From Calonectria ilicicola (lineage: Eukaryota > Ascomycota > Sordariomycetes > Hypocreales > Nectriaceae), in assembly GCA_020809705.1 (NCBI GenBank), contig CP085826.1:1364001-1428000 (forward strand): a stretch of 64,000 nucleotides of DNA, written 5' to 3'. Shown here piece by piece: positions 11,130 through 21,920 of the stretch (position 1 is the first letter of the stretch; the number at the start of each line of letters is the position of its first letter). The notes under the pieces were generated by a model. The model ran no database searches. It had not been told where the DNA came from and was given only the letters and a program-made list of their open reading frames with translations. Both the position numbers and the translations under genes were made by a program.

Positions 11130-12284
11130 TCATTTCTCATTTTCGATAAATTGGCCCCAACCGAAGGTGTTCGAGTCACCTTTTGCGAGGGCCCTTTGCC
11201 GTCGGCCGCGTTTAAACTTGGACTGAATCGCGTCGTGAGGCGAGAGGAGTTCCTGTGCCTGGGGAGGGAGATCTTCCGGCTTAAATGGCGAGGTAACGGT
11301 CTCCACAACCTCACCCGCCTCATTGACAAGTCTGAACGGTGCCATTGGATCAGTAGACCATTCCTCTTCTGTCATCTCTGTCATCTCTGCAGTGACTTGA
11401 CGGCCGAATGATTGCCAGCGTATAAGCTCGTCGTAGCCGCCCCAACCCAAACAAACACCAGCTGGTCGCTCATACGTCACTACGTGCCCAGTCGAAGTGG
11501 CTGACCGACGCTCAGATACTTCGTTTCGGCGCTTGGGGGAAACGTAGGATAACGACTGGTTCATCGTCTCAGGGTCCGATCCGTTTTCACCGATCAGTTG
11601 GCCAGGACGCCAATTCTTGGACATGGCAGAGCTCACGAATTCATTGCCGTGCTTTAAGTAGTGCTCCGTATCCTCCGCTGGTTTGTCGAGGGTCAGTACG
11701 TCCACTGGACGATCAACTTGTCGGAAATCCCGGTAGCCTCGCGACATATCAAGGGGCGGCTTGGGAGCATACTAAACTTTCCAGCCTTGGGCCTTGAGAG
11801 CGGCTATTTCTTCCATGGGAACAGTGATATACTCATTTCGCTGTTGCGACGTGCCCACCCTCTGGCGAGTTGTTGGTTCCTCAGGCTTGTCGGCAGGTGT
11901 TTTTCGGGTTAAGATGATATACTCGGTATCAAGATTATCATCGTACATCTTATTTCGGGCGTTTGCCAAACTAACATACTGGCGGGGCTGCATCTTTGCC
12001 GTCCCGTCCATGTCCGTCGTGACTCGGGGGCATGGCTCAACAATCGAGTCATAGTACGCCTCGTGTCTACGGGCGGCGGCGAGAAAGTTGTTGAGACTTC
12101 TCTCGGGCTTCTCTTCATCATCCTTCCATTCGTCGGGCCAGACCTTTCCGTCACATAAACTGACTGAGGCTAATGATTCGACCAAGGGAGAAATGGTGAC
12201 AGCTTGCTGCGCCACCGGCGAGGAGGAGACTTGGTGTGCGGGGGCAGGGTTGTCGGTCGGTGTAGCAGGATCGGGTGGAGGCAT
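11130..12284 (-). CDS. Unknown protein interrupted by one in-frame TAG
   Basis: Not recognised. One minus-strand frame runs from the ATG at 12284 to the stop at 11130 and is broken only by a TAG at 11772-11774. Upstream are 170 codons, downstream 213 codons, so 384 positions in total counting the stop. Both halves look like soluble, charged protein: a Pro/Ala-rich start, the segment CDGKVWPDEWKDDEEK, then GVCLGWGGYDELIRW and a basic patch FKRGRRQRALAK near the end. Directly 5' of the ATG is a strong 118-bp 5'-UTR intron (GTAAGT at 12403, CTGAC branch, CAG at 12287-12286), which supports a real transcript. The TAG could be removed by an unrecognised intron; weak donors GTGGGC or GTTCCC would pair with the TTTAG formed by the stop itself. 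It could also be read through, or it could be a nonsense mutation (CAG to TAG would fit C-to-T repeat-induced mutation). Confidence 0.5.
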
Positions 12285-12285
12285 G

Positions 12286-12403
12286 CTGCTTTACAGTGTC
12301 AGCCTTTATCGATCATGGAGTGATTCAAAGCTCATGTGTTTCTACAGGTTTGAGCTTCCAAACCCAAGTCGGTTAATGGGGAATCCGTCAGGGTTGCACT
12401 TAC
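12286..12403 (-). other. 5'-UTR intron of the unknown gene
   Basis: Consensus donor GTAAGT at 12403, branch-like CTGAC close to the 3' end, and acceptor CAG ending at 12286, one base in front of the ATG at 12284. It falls before the start codon, so it does not change the protein. Confidence 0.55.
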
Positions 12404-12404
12404 A

Positions 12405-13652
12405 TGGCTGACAAAGATGTGTCTTGCTTGTGAGTGATTGTGTTGGTAAATTGACGTCGGGTATTCTGGTTGTGATGGTAATAGTGGCGGGATGGGAGTG
12501 TGACTAGAAGGGAAAAGAGGAGAAGTGGGAAATCGGAGCTGAGGTTACCAACTACGTGTGCAGGTAAATAGCACCAACCGTCACCGAGTGCAAACCAGCG
12601 GCGCAAACACGTGACGTTTCGCCAGGTGCACCTTAGAAGAATGGGGACTTGTTTTGTGAGACAGGAGGGTGCGGGGAAGTATCTAGCGCGGATTCTATAA
12701 ATCGGATGTTTTTGGCATCAAAGGTCGTCGTAACAACCATCCTATAGGGTAAATATACAGTTAATGGCATTGGCTACAGTCATACAAAGGGTTTTGGGGG
12801 CAAGGTTTCGCGCTGCATATGCCCCTATCAGCTTATGACAGAGTGACAGGCCACTCGTGGAGGCCTCGACTCGTCGAACCAGCGAAAAATAGAGTGGTTG
12901 ATCCATTAACCTTTTCAATTGAGCGGGTTAAATCCATCAAGGTCGTGGTTCTTGACACAAAAGACGCGCGAGCTGATGGTCAAACTCGGTCGTCGAATGT
13001 TTAGTCGCTCACTGCCAGAGTGGCAATGAAGGTTGGCTCGAGGTAAAGTTTTGGAATAGGGCCCTAGGCCTGGCAGGTTAGTTCATGTCAACATCAGGCG
13101 AGAGTGGTTGGGGATAACGTACTACATGGTCTTATTGTCACATCACTTGAGTCAACTCGATTGCCATCGAAGGCAAGGTCTCGGCTATTTGAGATTGATA
13201 GCAGAATACCCTCGTCTCCAAGTCCCTTCGGGCGCCCACAAATGCCAGTTTCTTGCGCAAGAATTTCCCTAAGCAGTTGCATCATCCATCTTGGCATTCG
13301 CAACACCGAGGTCAGTTGTCACTTGCTTCAATCCGCAGCGCTTCTGGTACAATCGATCTCGGGGCTTGTTCTCTTGCTGTCCACCGCATTAGCTTGCCGA
13401 AATTCTATGTACGCCAGGTTGGCAGAGTAGGGGAAAGCCGTGAGAGCCAGCAGGTCGCAGAGCTAGATATAAGCTTTTTCGTTCGATGCCGATGGTCGAA
13501 AACCCCATTCAAGGATGGGAACTGAATCGCATCCCTAGAGGAACTAGAGTTCAGTGATGACCTGAACGAACAGCGATTGATATGGAGTTTAGCGCAACAC
13601 TTGACTTCCTGACATTTTGATACCGGTCTTATTAAAGCATAAAATCCCCGAA
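12405..13652. other. Intergenic, nothing recognised
   Basis: Presumed promoter of the gene to the left, followed by about 1 kb without coding-like frames, tRNAs or clear repeats. Confidence 0.45.
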
Positions 13653-13994
13653 AGATTGTGTAACGCGGGCTCCCCCAACCGAAGGGATAGCCTCATCCCT
13701 TGAGGTCTAAGACAACAGGACACAGTAGCCTTTTCAGTCTCTATTGAAAGTAAGAGGAATAACTAGAGGAAGGAAGGATCAAGCTTTAGAATGTAACAGG
13801 GCGACACTTAGTGAGATAGTCAGGCAGAGTAAACGTAGGTTTCTATTGAATACGAGACTAAAGCTTGATCCTTCCTTCCTCTAGTTATTCCTCTTACTTT
13901 TAATAGAGACTGAAAAGGCTACTGTGTCCTGTTGTCTTAGACCTCAAGGGATGAGGCTATCCCTTCGGTTGGGGAGCCCGCGTTACAGATTGTG
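13653..13994. mobile_element. Fold-back inverted-repeat element (MITE-like) with target duplication
   Basis: Two arms, 13659-13788 and 13859-13987, are near-perfect reverse complements over about 129 bp. They differ only by single-base changes and a C-run length. A 70-bp loop separates them. The sequence AGATTGTG is present at 13653-13660 and again at 13987-13994, a possible 8-bp target-site duplication of the hAT kind; because the arms overlap these bases, a 5-7 bp duplication is also possible. No reading frame is inside, so it would need a transposase in trans. The arms are too similar to be old. Confidence 0.8.
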
Positions 13995-15304
13995 CCTCAG
14001 TGACATTTTCCGATGAGGCTACACAGAACTTCACTACTCAAAGTATCAAGTTAAAAAATAAAAATACATAAACAATAAATAAATAAATAAAATAAAATTA
14101 TATATAATTTATTTATTTTATTTTTTATTTATATTTTATTTTTTTAGTAAGTAGTTAAGAAACAGTAGTGAAAAGTAGAAAGGGGACAGTCTTGTATGAG
14201 GCTGACAGGGACAAGGACCCGCCAAGTGGATCTGCTATTTTTCGTAAAGACAGTTGGGGTTTATCATCATCAGTTTGTCGGACTGCTTGATCGTATCTTG
14301 CTGACCCTGGCAAGGCTGCAGCGCAATGCCCTACAGCGTCCATTTCCGAAACGTGCCGCCTATATTGATCATGCATTGGCTGGCATTGCTGCCAGTAGGC
14401 CCCACGTTGATCGATGCTCAGGTGAGAATGTTTGTCTTGACGCGTCTGCGGGCTTCATTTCGCGTAATTCGGTGAATGCGGTTAGCGTGAGGGACCTAAT
14501 ACCCCTTATTGCCATGTTGGGAGGGGGTGCAAGAAGTCATGTGCCGGAGCAAAGGGCAGTATATAGAGCCAACGAGCGGGCGGGACGGGGAGAGAATAGA
14601 TGTCGTTGCATAACGACAGTCGCCATTTTGAATGTCTTGTATTGTGTTGGCGCGTTGATTCCAAAAGTTACCGGCTAAATACGTCAGCTATATTTGGTCC
14701 AGCATAATCTGCCAATACAATTGCCTTTGCGCTCGGCCGTTACATTTCTTCCACAAAGTCGATCCGCATGTCCAAGTTACCATCGGCCTACATCGACCTC
14801 GTGGAGGTCCGCCCACAGTACGTCTTTGTGTGGCATACAGACTTCACTTTGGTGCACTGCACCTCAGTTGGCCAAGAGTTGCGCAACAGCCCAGAAGCGC
14901 GATGCTTATTCTCGATAGAAATCTTCGGTAAACGGGAATATTTTACTTCATCCTTTGATAACCTACCAGGTGTGACTGTCGCACAATTCTCGGACCACGT
15001 GAGGTGCCCGCACTGGCCGAGTTCCGCATCGAAGTTGGCTGCTATGGCTCCCACAAATACATCAACGCGGAGCTATATCGCCCAAACCAAACAAGACTTC
15101 CCATCTTGTATCCGTACCTTGATCATCATTGCTGGTCATTGGTCAAATCACATCACGTGATCACCCGTCGGGTATAAGTGGGGCCCGGCCGTCGGCCCGC
15201 TTTACGCCACATCGCCATCCTGGCTGGCTGGTATTGATCCAACACACACCACCACGTATATCTCTCAATTTAAAATCAGGAATTCGCAACACTTAGCAGT
15301 AGCT
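13995..15304. other. Intergenic with an AT-rich palindrome
   Basis: Bases 14056-14150 are almost pure A/T (repeated AAAT / ATTT centred on TTATATATAA) and can fold on themselves. A frame at 14196-14678 (160 codons) and one at 14768-15160 (130 codons) are open but have no recognised motif. I do not call them genes. Confidence 0.45.
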
Positions 15305-15386
15305 GGTCCTTTGGCGCAATGGCAGCGCGTCACTTTCCGGATTAGGATATTGGTGAAGGTTCTGGGTTCGAGTCCCAGGAGGATCG
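15305..15386 (+). tRNA. tRNA-Arg(CCG) with a 10-base intron
   Basis: Full cloverleaf. Acceptor GGTCCTT pairs GAGGATC (one G-T and one T-G wobble). D arm is GCGC/GCGC around AATGGCA. Anticodon stem is TCACT/GGTGA. T arm is CTGGG-TTCGAGT-CCCAG, discriminator G. The anticodon loop holds 17 bases. Taking out a 10-base intron after position 37 leaves TT-CCG-G-T, anticodon CCG (Arg, codon CGG). A and B boxes are intact and a TTTTTT terminator follows at 15397-15402. The exact intron ends could shift by a base. Confidence 0.85.
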
Positions 15387-15396
15387 GATCAGCTCC

Positions 15397-15402
15397 TTTT
15401 TT
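15397..15402 (+). terminator. Pol III terminator of tRNA-Arg
   Basis: Run of six T, 11 bases after the discriminator base. Confidence 0.75.
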
Positions 15403-16127
15403 GCCGTGGTTGGTGATGTTACGATGATGGGTATGTGCCCAGTGAAAGAGGCGATATGGCTGCTTGAGATGGCAATGTGCTCTACCTTTTTACTGCTAAG
15501 CATTCCCCGAGATTGGCAGCCATTTAGGTGTGGAATGATTTGTGGAGGCAGAAGAGTGGCATCGCCTGTTCATGATTGGATGACTGTTGGTGGATACCAC
15601 GGACATCGGCCTCAGTCACATCCGAAGCCCGTTGCTGACATGACATTCAAGTGGGTGGGCCCTGGATTTGGTATCTGACCCAAGTAAATGATGAGCATAG
15701 TAAAGAACACACAGTGGGTGTAGTTGTGAAAGTCGACTTGTCTAAGCCTTGTCTTTACGTGATCTTGGATGTCAAATCACGTGTATTTATCACCCACATC
15801 ACAACACCATCCATTTGAATCCTTCAACAAAGAATTCTTCGGTATTCATAGCGAAACATGGTTTCCTCCTCGGCGGAGGGGCTCCCCTGCGGTGAGCTTT
15901 TGCCTCCAGCGGCCCTACCCGGGACCACCTCCGTCTTGGCGACGGCCCCGACCTCCGTGTGAGGAAGGCGCGGGTTTTGGTGAGAGACATTCCTGGCACC
16001 AGGGTACGTACCCGCAATTGGAGTTAACCAATGTCCACAACGAAGAGTATTTTTTTTAGAGTAAAACTCTAGATGGCCTCGGAACCTACAGTTCGACCTA
16101 CGTAAACTTCTTCTTCGATCTCTTGCA
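15403..16127. other. Intergenic with a GC-rich island
   Basis: Bases about 15865-16010 are much richer in G+C than the surroundings and are open in several frames, one on each strand. No domain was recognised. It may be a gene or element fragment. Confidence 0.35.
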
Positions 16128-16323
16128 CACATACATTTTGCTAGGGGCACACATCAAACTGTTTAGCTAGGGCGTTTCTGGAAAATCCTAAGATAGCCCA
16201 AAGAAAATACTAAAGTCGTAGTTTATTTTATTATAAATAAGCTTAGAAATATATATAAAATTATTTATTTTATTCTTATTTCTTCATCAGTGTTTTATGT
16301 GTGCATCTAGCAAAATGTATGTG
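16128..16323. repeat. Small inverted-repeat element with AT-rich core
   Basis: 32-bp inverted repeats at 16128-16159 and 16292-16323 (core CATACATTTTGCTAG) with four or fewer mismatches enclose a 132-bp AT-rich segment. Size and layout fit a MITE or a decayed cut-and-paste element. I could not define a target duplication. Confidence 0.6.
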
Positions 16324-17585
16324 GGTGCGCAGGAAGACTCGAATACAAATACTCGACCGAGATATCCTACAGCCTCCTGAACTAAGCAGATAAGCTCGAT
16401 ATACAATAGCTACAGACAATCAGATCTGACTCACGGTCACGAACCCTCCGAGAGCTCTGCATAGGTTGCTATAAGAAGTTCTAACCTTCGCCCCTCAGAG
16501 TAGAGAAAATAAAGAGCCTCCTCCGTTACAATCATCTACACTCCTAGATCCTCATCACTTGCGATATGAAACATATTCGCATCATGGCTTTTGCTTCGTC
16601 TAGGAAGCCTTGGCGATGCTGTCAAGGCTGCCATTGACTAACGCGGATCTCTTCTTCAAGATTTCTTGGAGCATTCGGTGCACAGGCACTCAAGGATCTT
16701 GGGCTGCATGATATGTGGAGTCTGAAGGAGATTCTAGGTTCATTGATTGGTATTCAATCTAGCCTTTGTTTCAAAGGGAGCCTTCTCGCAAGAGAAGGAA
16801 ACAGTAGATATTGCCGCGAGCCCAACAGTGGGATGCATACAATGAGACTCATACCCAGCCTTTGACAGTGACTCAGACCAGAGACCCAAAGGGGTTTCTG
16901 AATTTTCTGTGAGTTACATTATCGTTAGTCTTGTGATAGTAGCACTGCTAATTTAGACCGCAGCATGAACCGTCAGGCTTGACACAGCGAACCGATCCAC
17001 CGCCGTCGCTCGCACCTCTGCCGCTGCGGCTCTGCTTCCCTCTGACCTCCTTTCACTATCACTCCCACCATCAGAGCAGCTGCAGAATGGACCGGTTCAG
17101 AAGGCAAAGACAACAAAATGATCATCTTAGATAGCGACAAAACCGCGAGTGAGCTTTTGTATCCAGAAGATGACGAGTAGGCAGCCAAGGATGCTCTCCC
17201 CGCAGATGAAGTGGACCTCTCCGTCAGAACACATGGTCCTACCGTCGGAACAGCAAACCCCATCAGATCCATTTCCTTCTCGGGCCAACACCCCCGGCCA
17301 GTCTGGTATCCCTTTGGGGAGTGGGCTCAATTAAGCAAAATTATTAGAAGGTGTAGGCGCTCTGGGCCGTCCGCTTAGTTACGAGACGCATCATGGATGA
17401 ATAAATTTTTAATTGACCTCTTTATACCTATATGCATCGAATTTGATTGTGCTGCTTCCTCTATTTTTTGCATCAGCAAGCCGCCCCGTTTGAAATGCCC
17501 CTTGCACCACTGGTCTCGGCACGACACGCTGAACCAAGTATACTGGGACTCTCAGGCTGCTGGTCGCGAGTCCTCATGAGATTCT
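16324..17585. other. Intergenic, nothing recognised
   Basis: Short open frames only. Some stretches (16560-16800) read like decayed coding sequence but no motif survives. Confidence 0.4.
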
Positions 17586-17656
17586 GACTTAGAACGCTTA
17601 GGCAGGGCGTTGCTTTCCGGCGGCAAAGGTTGTGGGTTCGAGTCCCACTGGAGTTG
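17586..17656 (+). tRNA. Second tRNA-Arg(CCG)-like locus, intronless, weak acceptor stem
   Basis: T arm GTGGG-TTCGAGT-CCCAC and anticodon stem TTGCT/GGCAA with loop TTCCGGC (anticodon CCG) are good. The D arm can form from ACGC/GCGT. The acceptor GACTTAG against TGGAGTT has an A-G mismatch and three wobbles, which would be mended by T-to-C changes, so C-to-T mutation may have damaged it. TTTTTT follows at 17666-17671. It may be a pseudo-tRNA. Confidence 0.5.
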
Positions 17657-17671
17657 ATTGACTGCTTTTTT

Positions 17672-18737
17672 GGTTCTGATTACCTTTTTGGTCTGCTCAC
17701 TGATTGGTATTGGGCATTCCATTTCCACTCTCAGCGACCGGCAGGCATATCCTCACTCATATGCATATTTTTGTTTTTAATTTGTACTTGCATGCGTGTA
17801 CGAATATCTTTGCTTTTTTTCGCCCCCAGTCTTAGACTCAATTGGGTGCGCGGCCGTGGAATGTTGCATGATGGCTGCGACGCCTGACACTGAGGCTTGG
17901 ATCATCCGTTTTCTATCCAGTCAGAACCGCGTGTCGCATGCGGTGTCAGTTCAACTCGTCAGCTCGCTGCAGTCAGATTCGCTGGGCTATGAGACCGACC
18001 CACTCGAGGCAGCCAGTTGCCTTGTCGCATCCGCTGCTCACCTCGTTCCTCTCAGGAACTGGGAACTCACAAGCACAGCCCGCCCAGTATCCAATATGCC
18101 GTGTTGCATCATGCCGGTATCTATTCATATCATCCAGTACGCGCTAGCTCTATTGAGGTATTTGCGGCGATCACTTCTTCCTGTCTATTGCATCACACCT
18201 ATCGCCGCGTATACTGCGCCCCGGCGTCACAACGCTGCTCTTACAGGATAGGAAGAGCGAATTCCAATTCTAGTGGGAGAAAAGCACTGAGAGAATACAC
18301 TGTAATGGCTCCGGACTTTGTGGCGTCTTCGGCGAAGCCGACATGCAGAGTGGGCTGCTGCATAAGCTGTACCTCGCACATCACAGCCTGATTTTCTTTA
18401 CAGCCACCAGCCCCTTTTCAAACAAGGTCCAGCTGCACATTAGCACCGTGTCTTTGCAGGATGCGGCTTAGGCGGTCAACAGGGTGCCCCCAGAGACATA
18501 CGTAAGAAAGGCAAATAATCCCGGACCCCATCTGCAGCCTTATGGAGATGATCTGTACACTGTGCACTCCCACAAAATCTCATCTTTAAAAAGCACGCAC
18601 TTGGGAACCCCAAAATCGAGTCTCGAAAAAAAGAGTTCTTGCTATCACCATCCCTAGACACCCGCTCGCAATTCACGCCGAATGCCTTCTGCCCAGCCTT
18701 GGCCAGGTCCGGTCCCAACCAAGGCAAAGATCGAACC
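17672..18737. other. Intergenic
   Basis: A frame at about 17868-18120 has protein-like composition but no recognised domain and no clear gene structure. The rest is the leader of the membrane-protein gene. Confidence 0.4.
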
Positions 18738-21007
18738 ATGGAGCGAGCCTCGTGGAATTGTACCGACAACCAAGGCACACTTGAGCCAAACGACGACATC
18801 GATGGCCTAGGTGTAAGTGGAAGAAGCAAGGAGAAGAGGAGCCGCGCGCCACAGCTTCCGACCGATTCTAATCCAAGCAAGCTTGCAGGTGGTTATTGGA
18901 TTCGTCGCCATGGCCTTCATAGCCGTCGCGTTGCTGATCGCCTACTACTTCTTTGTCTTCGACCCGTATGAAAACCCTTTCCAGCACAAGAAAAAAGCGA
19001 CCACAAGCAGTCGACCAGCCAACCCAGTTGATGTGCTCGTGTTTAAGCTTTTGAGACGAGTGCGGAATCGTATCTTTGGAGCCAAACACGATAAAAGGGA
19101 TAGCGAAGAGGCATTCTACAAGGCAGGTAGCTCGAGGTGTCGTTTGAGTCATATCTACAATCCGCATGCTAATCATTCTTGGTGAAACAGTGCATCCTGA
19201 TGGTCGCTGATACCCAACTCCTCACCGGAATGGCTATAGCTATCAGCGGATACTTCACACTGACACGAGGGTTGGCAGCGTACTACTGGCAAACCCTCGT
19301 GTATCTCATATGGTTCGCGTGTTTAACCCACCTTTCGGCCTTGACTTGCCTGCGATCCTACCTTTACATGCACAGGAGAGCGCGGGCCTGGAGGCTATTC
19401 CTCATGACTGCCCTGCTGGCCATGCTTTTTGTAGGATTCATTCCGACAGGGCATTTTGACTTCATTCGGCCTGCACAGAATGAGACATATGTCGACTTCG
19501 GTCACAGGATTATAAATGAGAAGAATCACAGCATAAGCATCTCAGAAGTACCAGGCAACAAGACTCTCCATGTCTACACATCGTCACCTGCGATATGTTT
19601 CTTCAAGGGGAATATGCAACGAAACGACAAGGCGCTGCTTTCCATGGTATTTTCCCTCGTTCTACTTGTCTACGGCTATGTCATTCGAATTAGCAAACTA
19701 TTCGAAAGGAGCTCGCTTACCCTTTCCATAAAAGTTCATGGATCGATTGAACGATGTCATAATGAGCTCCTGCAAGGATGGGAGGGCTTTTTGCACGGGA
19801 TAAAAAGTCCCAAAGTCAGAATCAGAATGGCTGCCATATTTCTGCCTTTGCAGGCAAGTTTACTCTTTCTTCTAACAATGTTATTGGACATATATTGCTC
19901 AATGCTATTAGAGGTAATATATGTCCCTTTCCAAGTGATATGTATCTGGTGTGTTAACGGAAATAACAGATCATATCCCTGCTGGTGTCTGCCTCTTGGG
20001 GTGTGATTCGCATAAGAGATATTCGAAGTTACAGTACTGGTACGGAGCAGCCACAGGGGAACAAATGGGCATTCGGGCAAATCCTTCCCTTGATTCTCCT
20101 TGCTGTGCCAGTTTTGTCTATTGCAGACTTTATGTATGACTATTTTAGTACCAAAAGTAGGATTATTCTTTCTTCCTTACACACGAATTTTCTTTTTTAA
20201 TTGACTAACTGTGGTGTTAAAGGGACGAACCCGGAACTAGATTATTCGCAACCTGAACAAGGTTGGCATCCTTTGACAATAGTGGTGACGACTTATCAAC
20301 TAATATTTATTTAGCTTCCCCCGTCCAACATGAAGCAAACGACTCGGAACAACACAATCCAGAGGCCGAGCCTGCAAATGGAGAGAGTATTGAGCTCCCA
20401 ACACAGCATCTCAGCATCGATGCCGCTCCTTCCAGTATATGTAAGAACTCATCTCTCCAAGAATGTAAAGCCAGCTGACAATACCACAGACAACAACCAT
20501 GACTGGTTTGATCCCGTGGATCCGAGTGCTGAGACCCTTGTGGCTCGTTCCCCTTATGCTACCTTGAATGCTTCGAAACACGAGCAACAACTGCAGAACA
20601 TTATCAACCAGTGTAGGGAAGGGTATAAAAATCTCTTTGGATGGTCTCCCTTGATGGTACCTTTCCCAACCACCCTCTGGCTGGCACTTTTGTTCCTACA
20701 AGGGGCAACAAAAACGATTGCGGATAACCCAGACTGGGTTGTCTTTCGCATTTTCATTTTCTACCTGATATGGCCATTATGCTACTGCCAGATATCTATT
20801 CAGGCTCTCTTCTACATAGATCTTATGAAATGGAGCAAGACATGGAAGCATGTGGTGAGGTTTATTGTATGCGGCTCGCTCACTGCAGTCCCTATGGTAT
20901 CATATATGCTTTGGCCGGAGGGTTGGTTCCAGCAAATAATATTGGCTGGTGTATTTGGAGGCTTCCACTTGGCAGTTATATTTTACTGGTCGGTGGCTTG
21001 TTTCTAG
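18738..21007 (+). CDS. Multi-pass membrane protein of a fungal-specific family
   Basis: Seven exons (18738-18812, 18889-19122, 19191-19913, 19970-20156, 20223-20261, 20315-20440, 20490-21007) give 633 aa. Hydrophobic segments: one near residue 30 (VVIGFVAMAFIAVALLIAYYFFVF, positions 18889-18960), then LTGMAIAISGYFTL, TLVYLIWFACLTHL, LFLMTALLAMLFVGF, LLSMVFSLVLLVYG, and two to four in the last exon. I recognise the block FYK-CILMVADTQLLTGMAI from uncharacterised Pezizomycotina membrane proteins, usually with SDxQLxTG and SSLTHL motifs; their function is unknown to me. The reading frame across 19123-19190 only works if that intron uses a GC donor (AAG|GCAGGT, branch GCTAATC, acceptor ACAG). The first exon and the two short exons 5 and 6 are the least certain parts. 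Confidence 0.75.
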
Positions 21008-21815
21008 GATACTATACTCGATTTGAGGTTTGGGGCAGCGCTTTGGGGGAGATTCTGGGCAAAAATATTGGATTGGTGCTTTGTGATATTATAGGAAAGG
21101 AAATTATGAATAATAAAATAAGTATTGATAATGGCTGACAAATCTGAGAAGATATCTTCACGTCAGAAATTGGAATTGCTACACTATCATTTAATATCCG
21201 CAATGCCATACAGTCGCGAGCAGTAACTATCAAACACTGTGTGGCGGGATCAAGCAATGAGTTCGTTTGGTACAGTCTCTAATTGGTGCCAAGGAGCGAA
21301 GGCAGACCAATGAACACGAAGGGATGTCACTGCCCCCTCCACTTTCTCGCCATGACTGCATAGCCAAGCCGGAGCAAGCGAGCATCGGGCATAGCGAAGA
21401 GTCGCAGGATACGGCTACAGAGCCTCATCGGACAACACTTCATGTTGGTGGGCATATCTCCGAGCTGAAAGCAAGGGTATGGTTGGCTGCATAGCGGCGT
21501 TTGGGGGCTGAAATCTGACAAATCGCTGCTTACGCCTTCAACCACTTGCCAATGGCCCCCACAAGAACTGAAAGAGGGGATGGATGAACCAGTGACACAA
21601 TCACATTTTAGACTGCACTTTCCACGCCAGAGCCAACCTTGATGGGGATTTGGTCAGCCTCCCCATAAATGATGGCGTTGGGAAAATGGGATGGGGGGTC
21701 GGACTGTAGCAATATCTCAGCCCCGTGCATCGAATTGGGTGTCATGCATCATGTGCTGACCAGAGCTAAGCTTGACCGACTCTCACATAGACAGCACAGT
21801 CCCCCAAAGCCATAA
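21008..21815. other. Intergenic / promoter of the CorA-type gene
   Basis: No coding-like frame beyond 75 codons. The last 100 bases contain the presumed core promoter. Confidence 0.45.
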
Positions 21816-21824
21816 TATAAAAAA
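21816..21824 (+). promoter_or_regulatory. TATA-like box upstream of the CorA-type gene
   Basis: TATAAAAAA, about 97 bases upstream of the ATG at 21921. Confidence 0.4.
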
Positions 21825-21920
21825 TGGCGCATGTGTTCTCCAACATGGTCAACTTGTAGCCTTCCCAACCCCTCTCCATTCGTTTTTGGACCTGCTCCAT
21901 TTCCCCCCATTCACACAGCC

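Noticed and set aside
14196..14678. 160-codon open frame on the + strand
   Set aside because: No recognisable motif, atypical composition, no splice or promoter context, and overlapping open frames on the other strand.
14768..15160. 130-codon open frame with somewhat protein-like composition
   Set aside because: No domain, and it overlaps open frames on both strands. Possible but not supportable.
15769..16150. Overlapping frames on both strands in a GC-rich island
   Set aside because: High GC removes stop codons in several frames at once. No motif on either strand.
17796..18251. Open frame containing a protein-like stretch (about 17868-18070)
   Set aside because: No family resemblance, no start or exon structure that could be defended.
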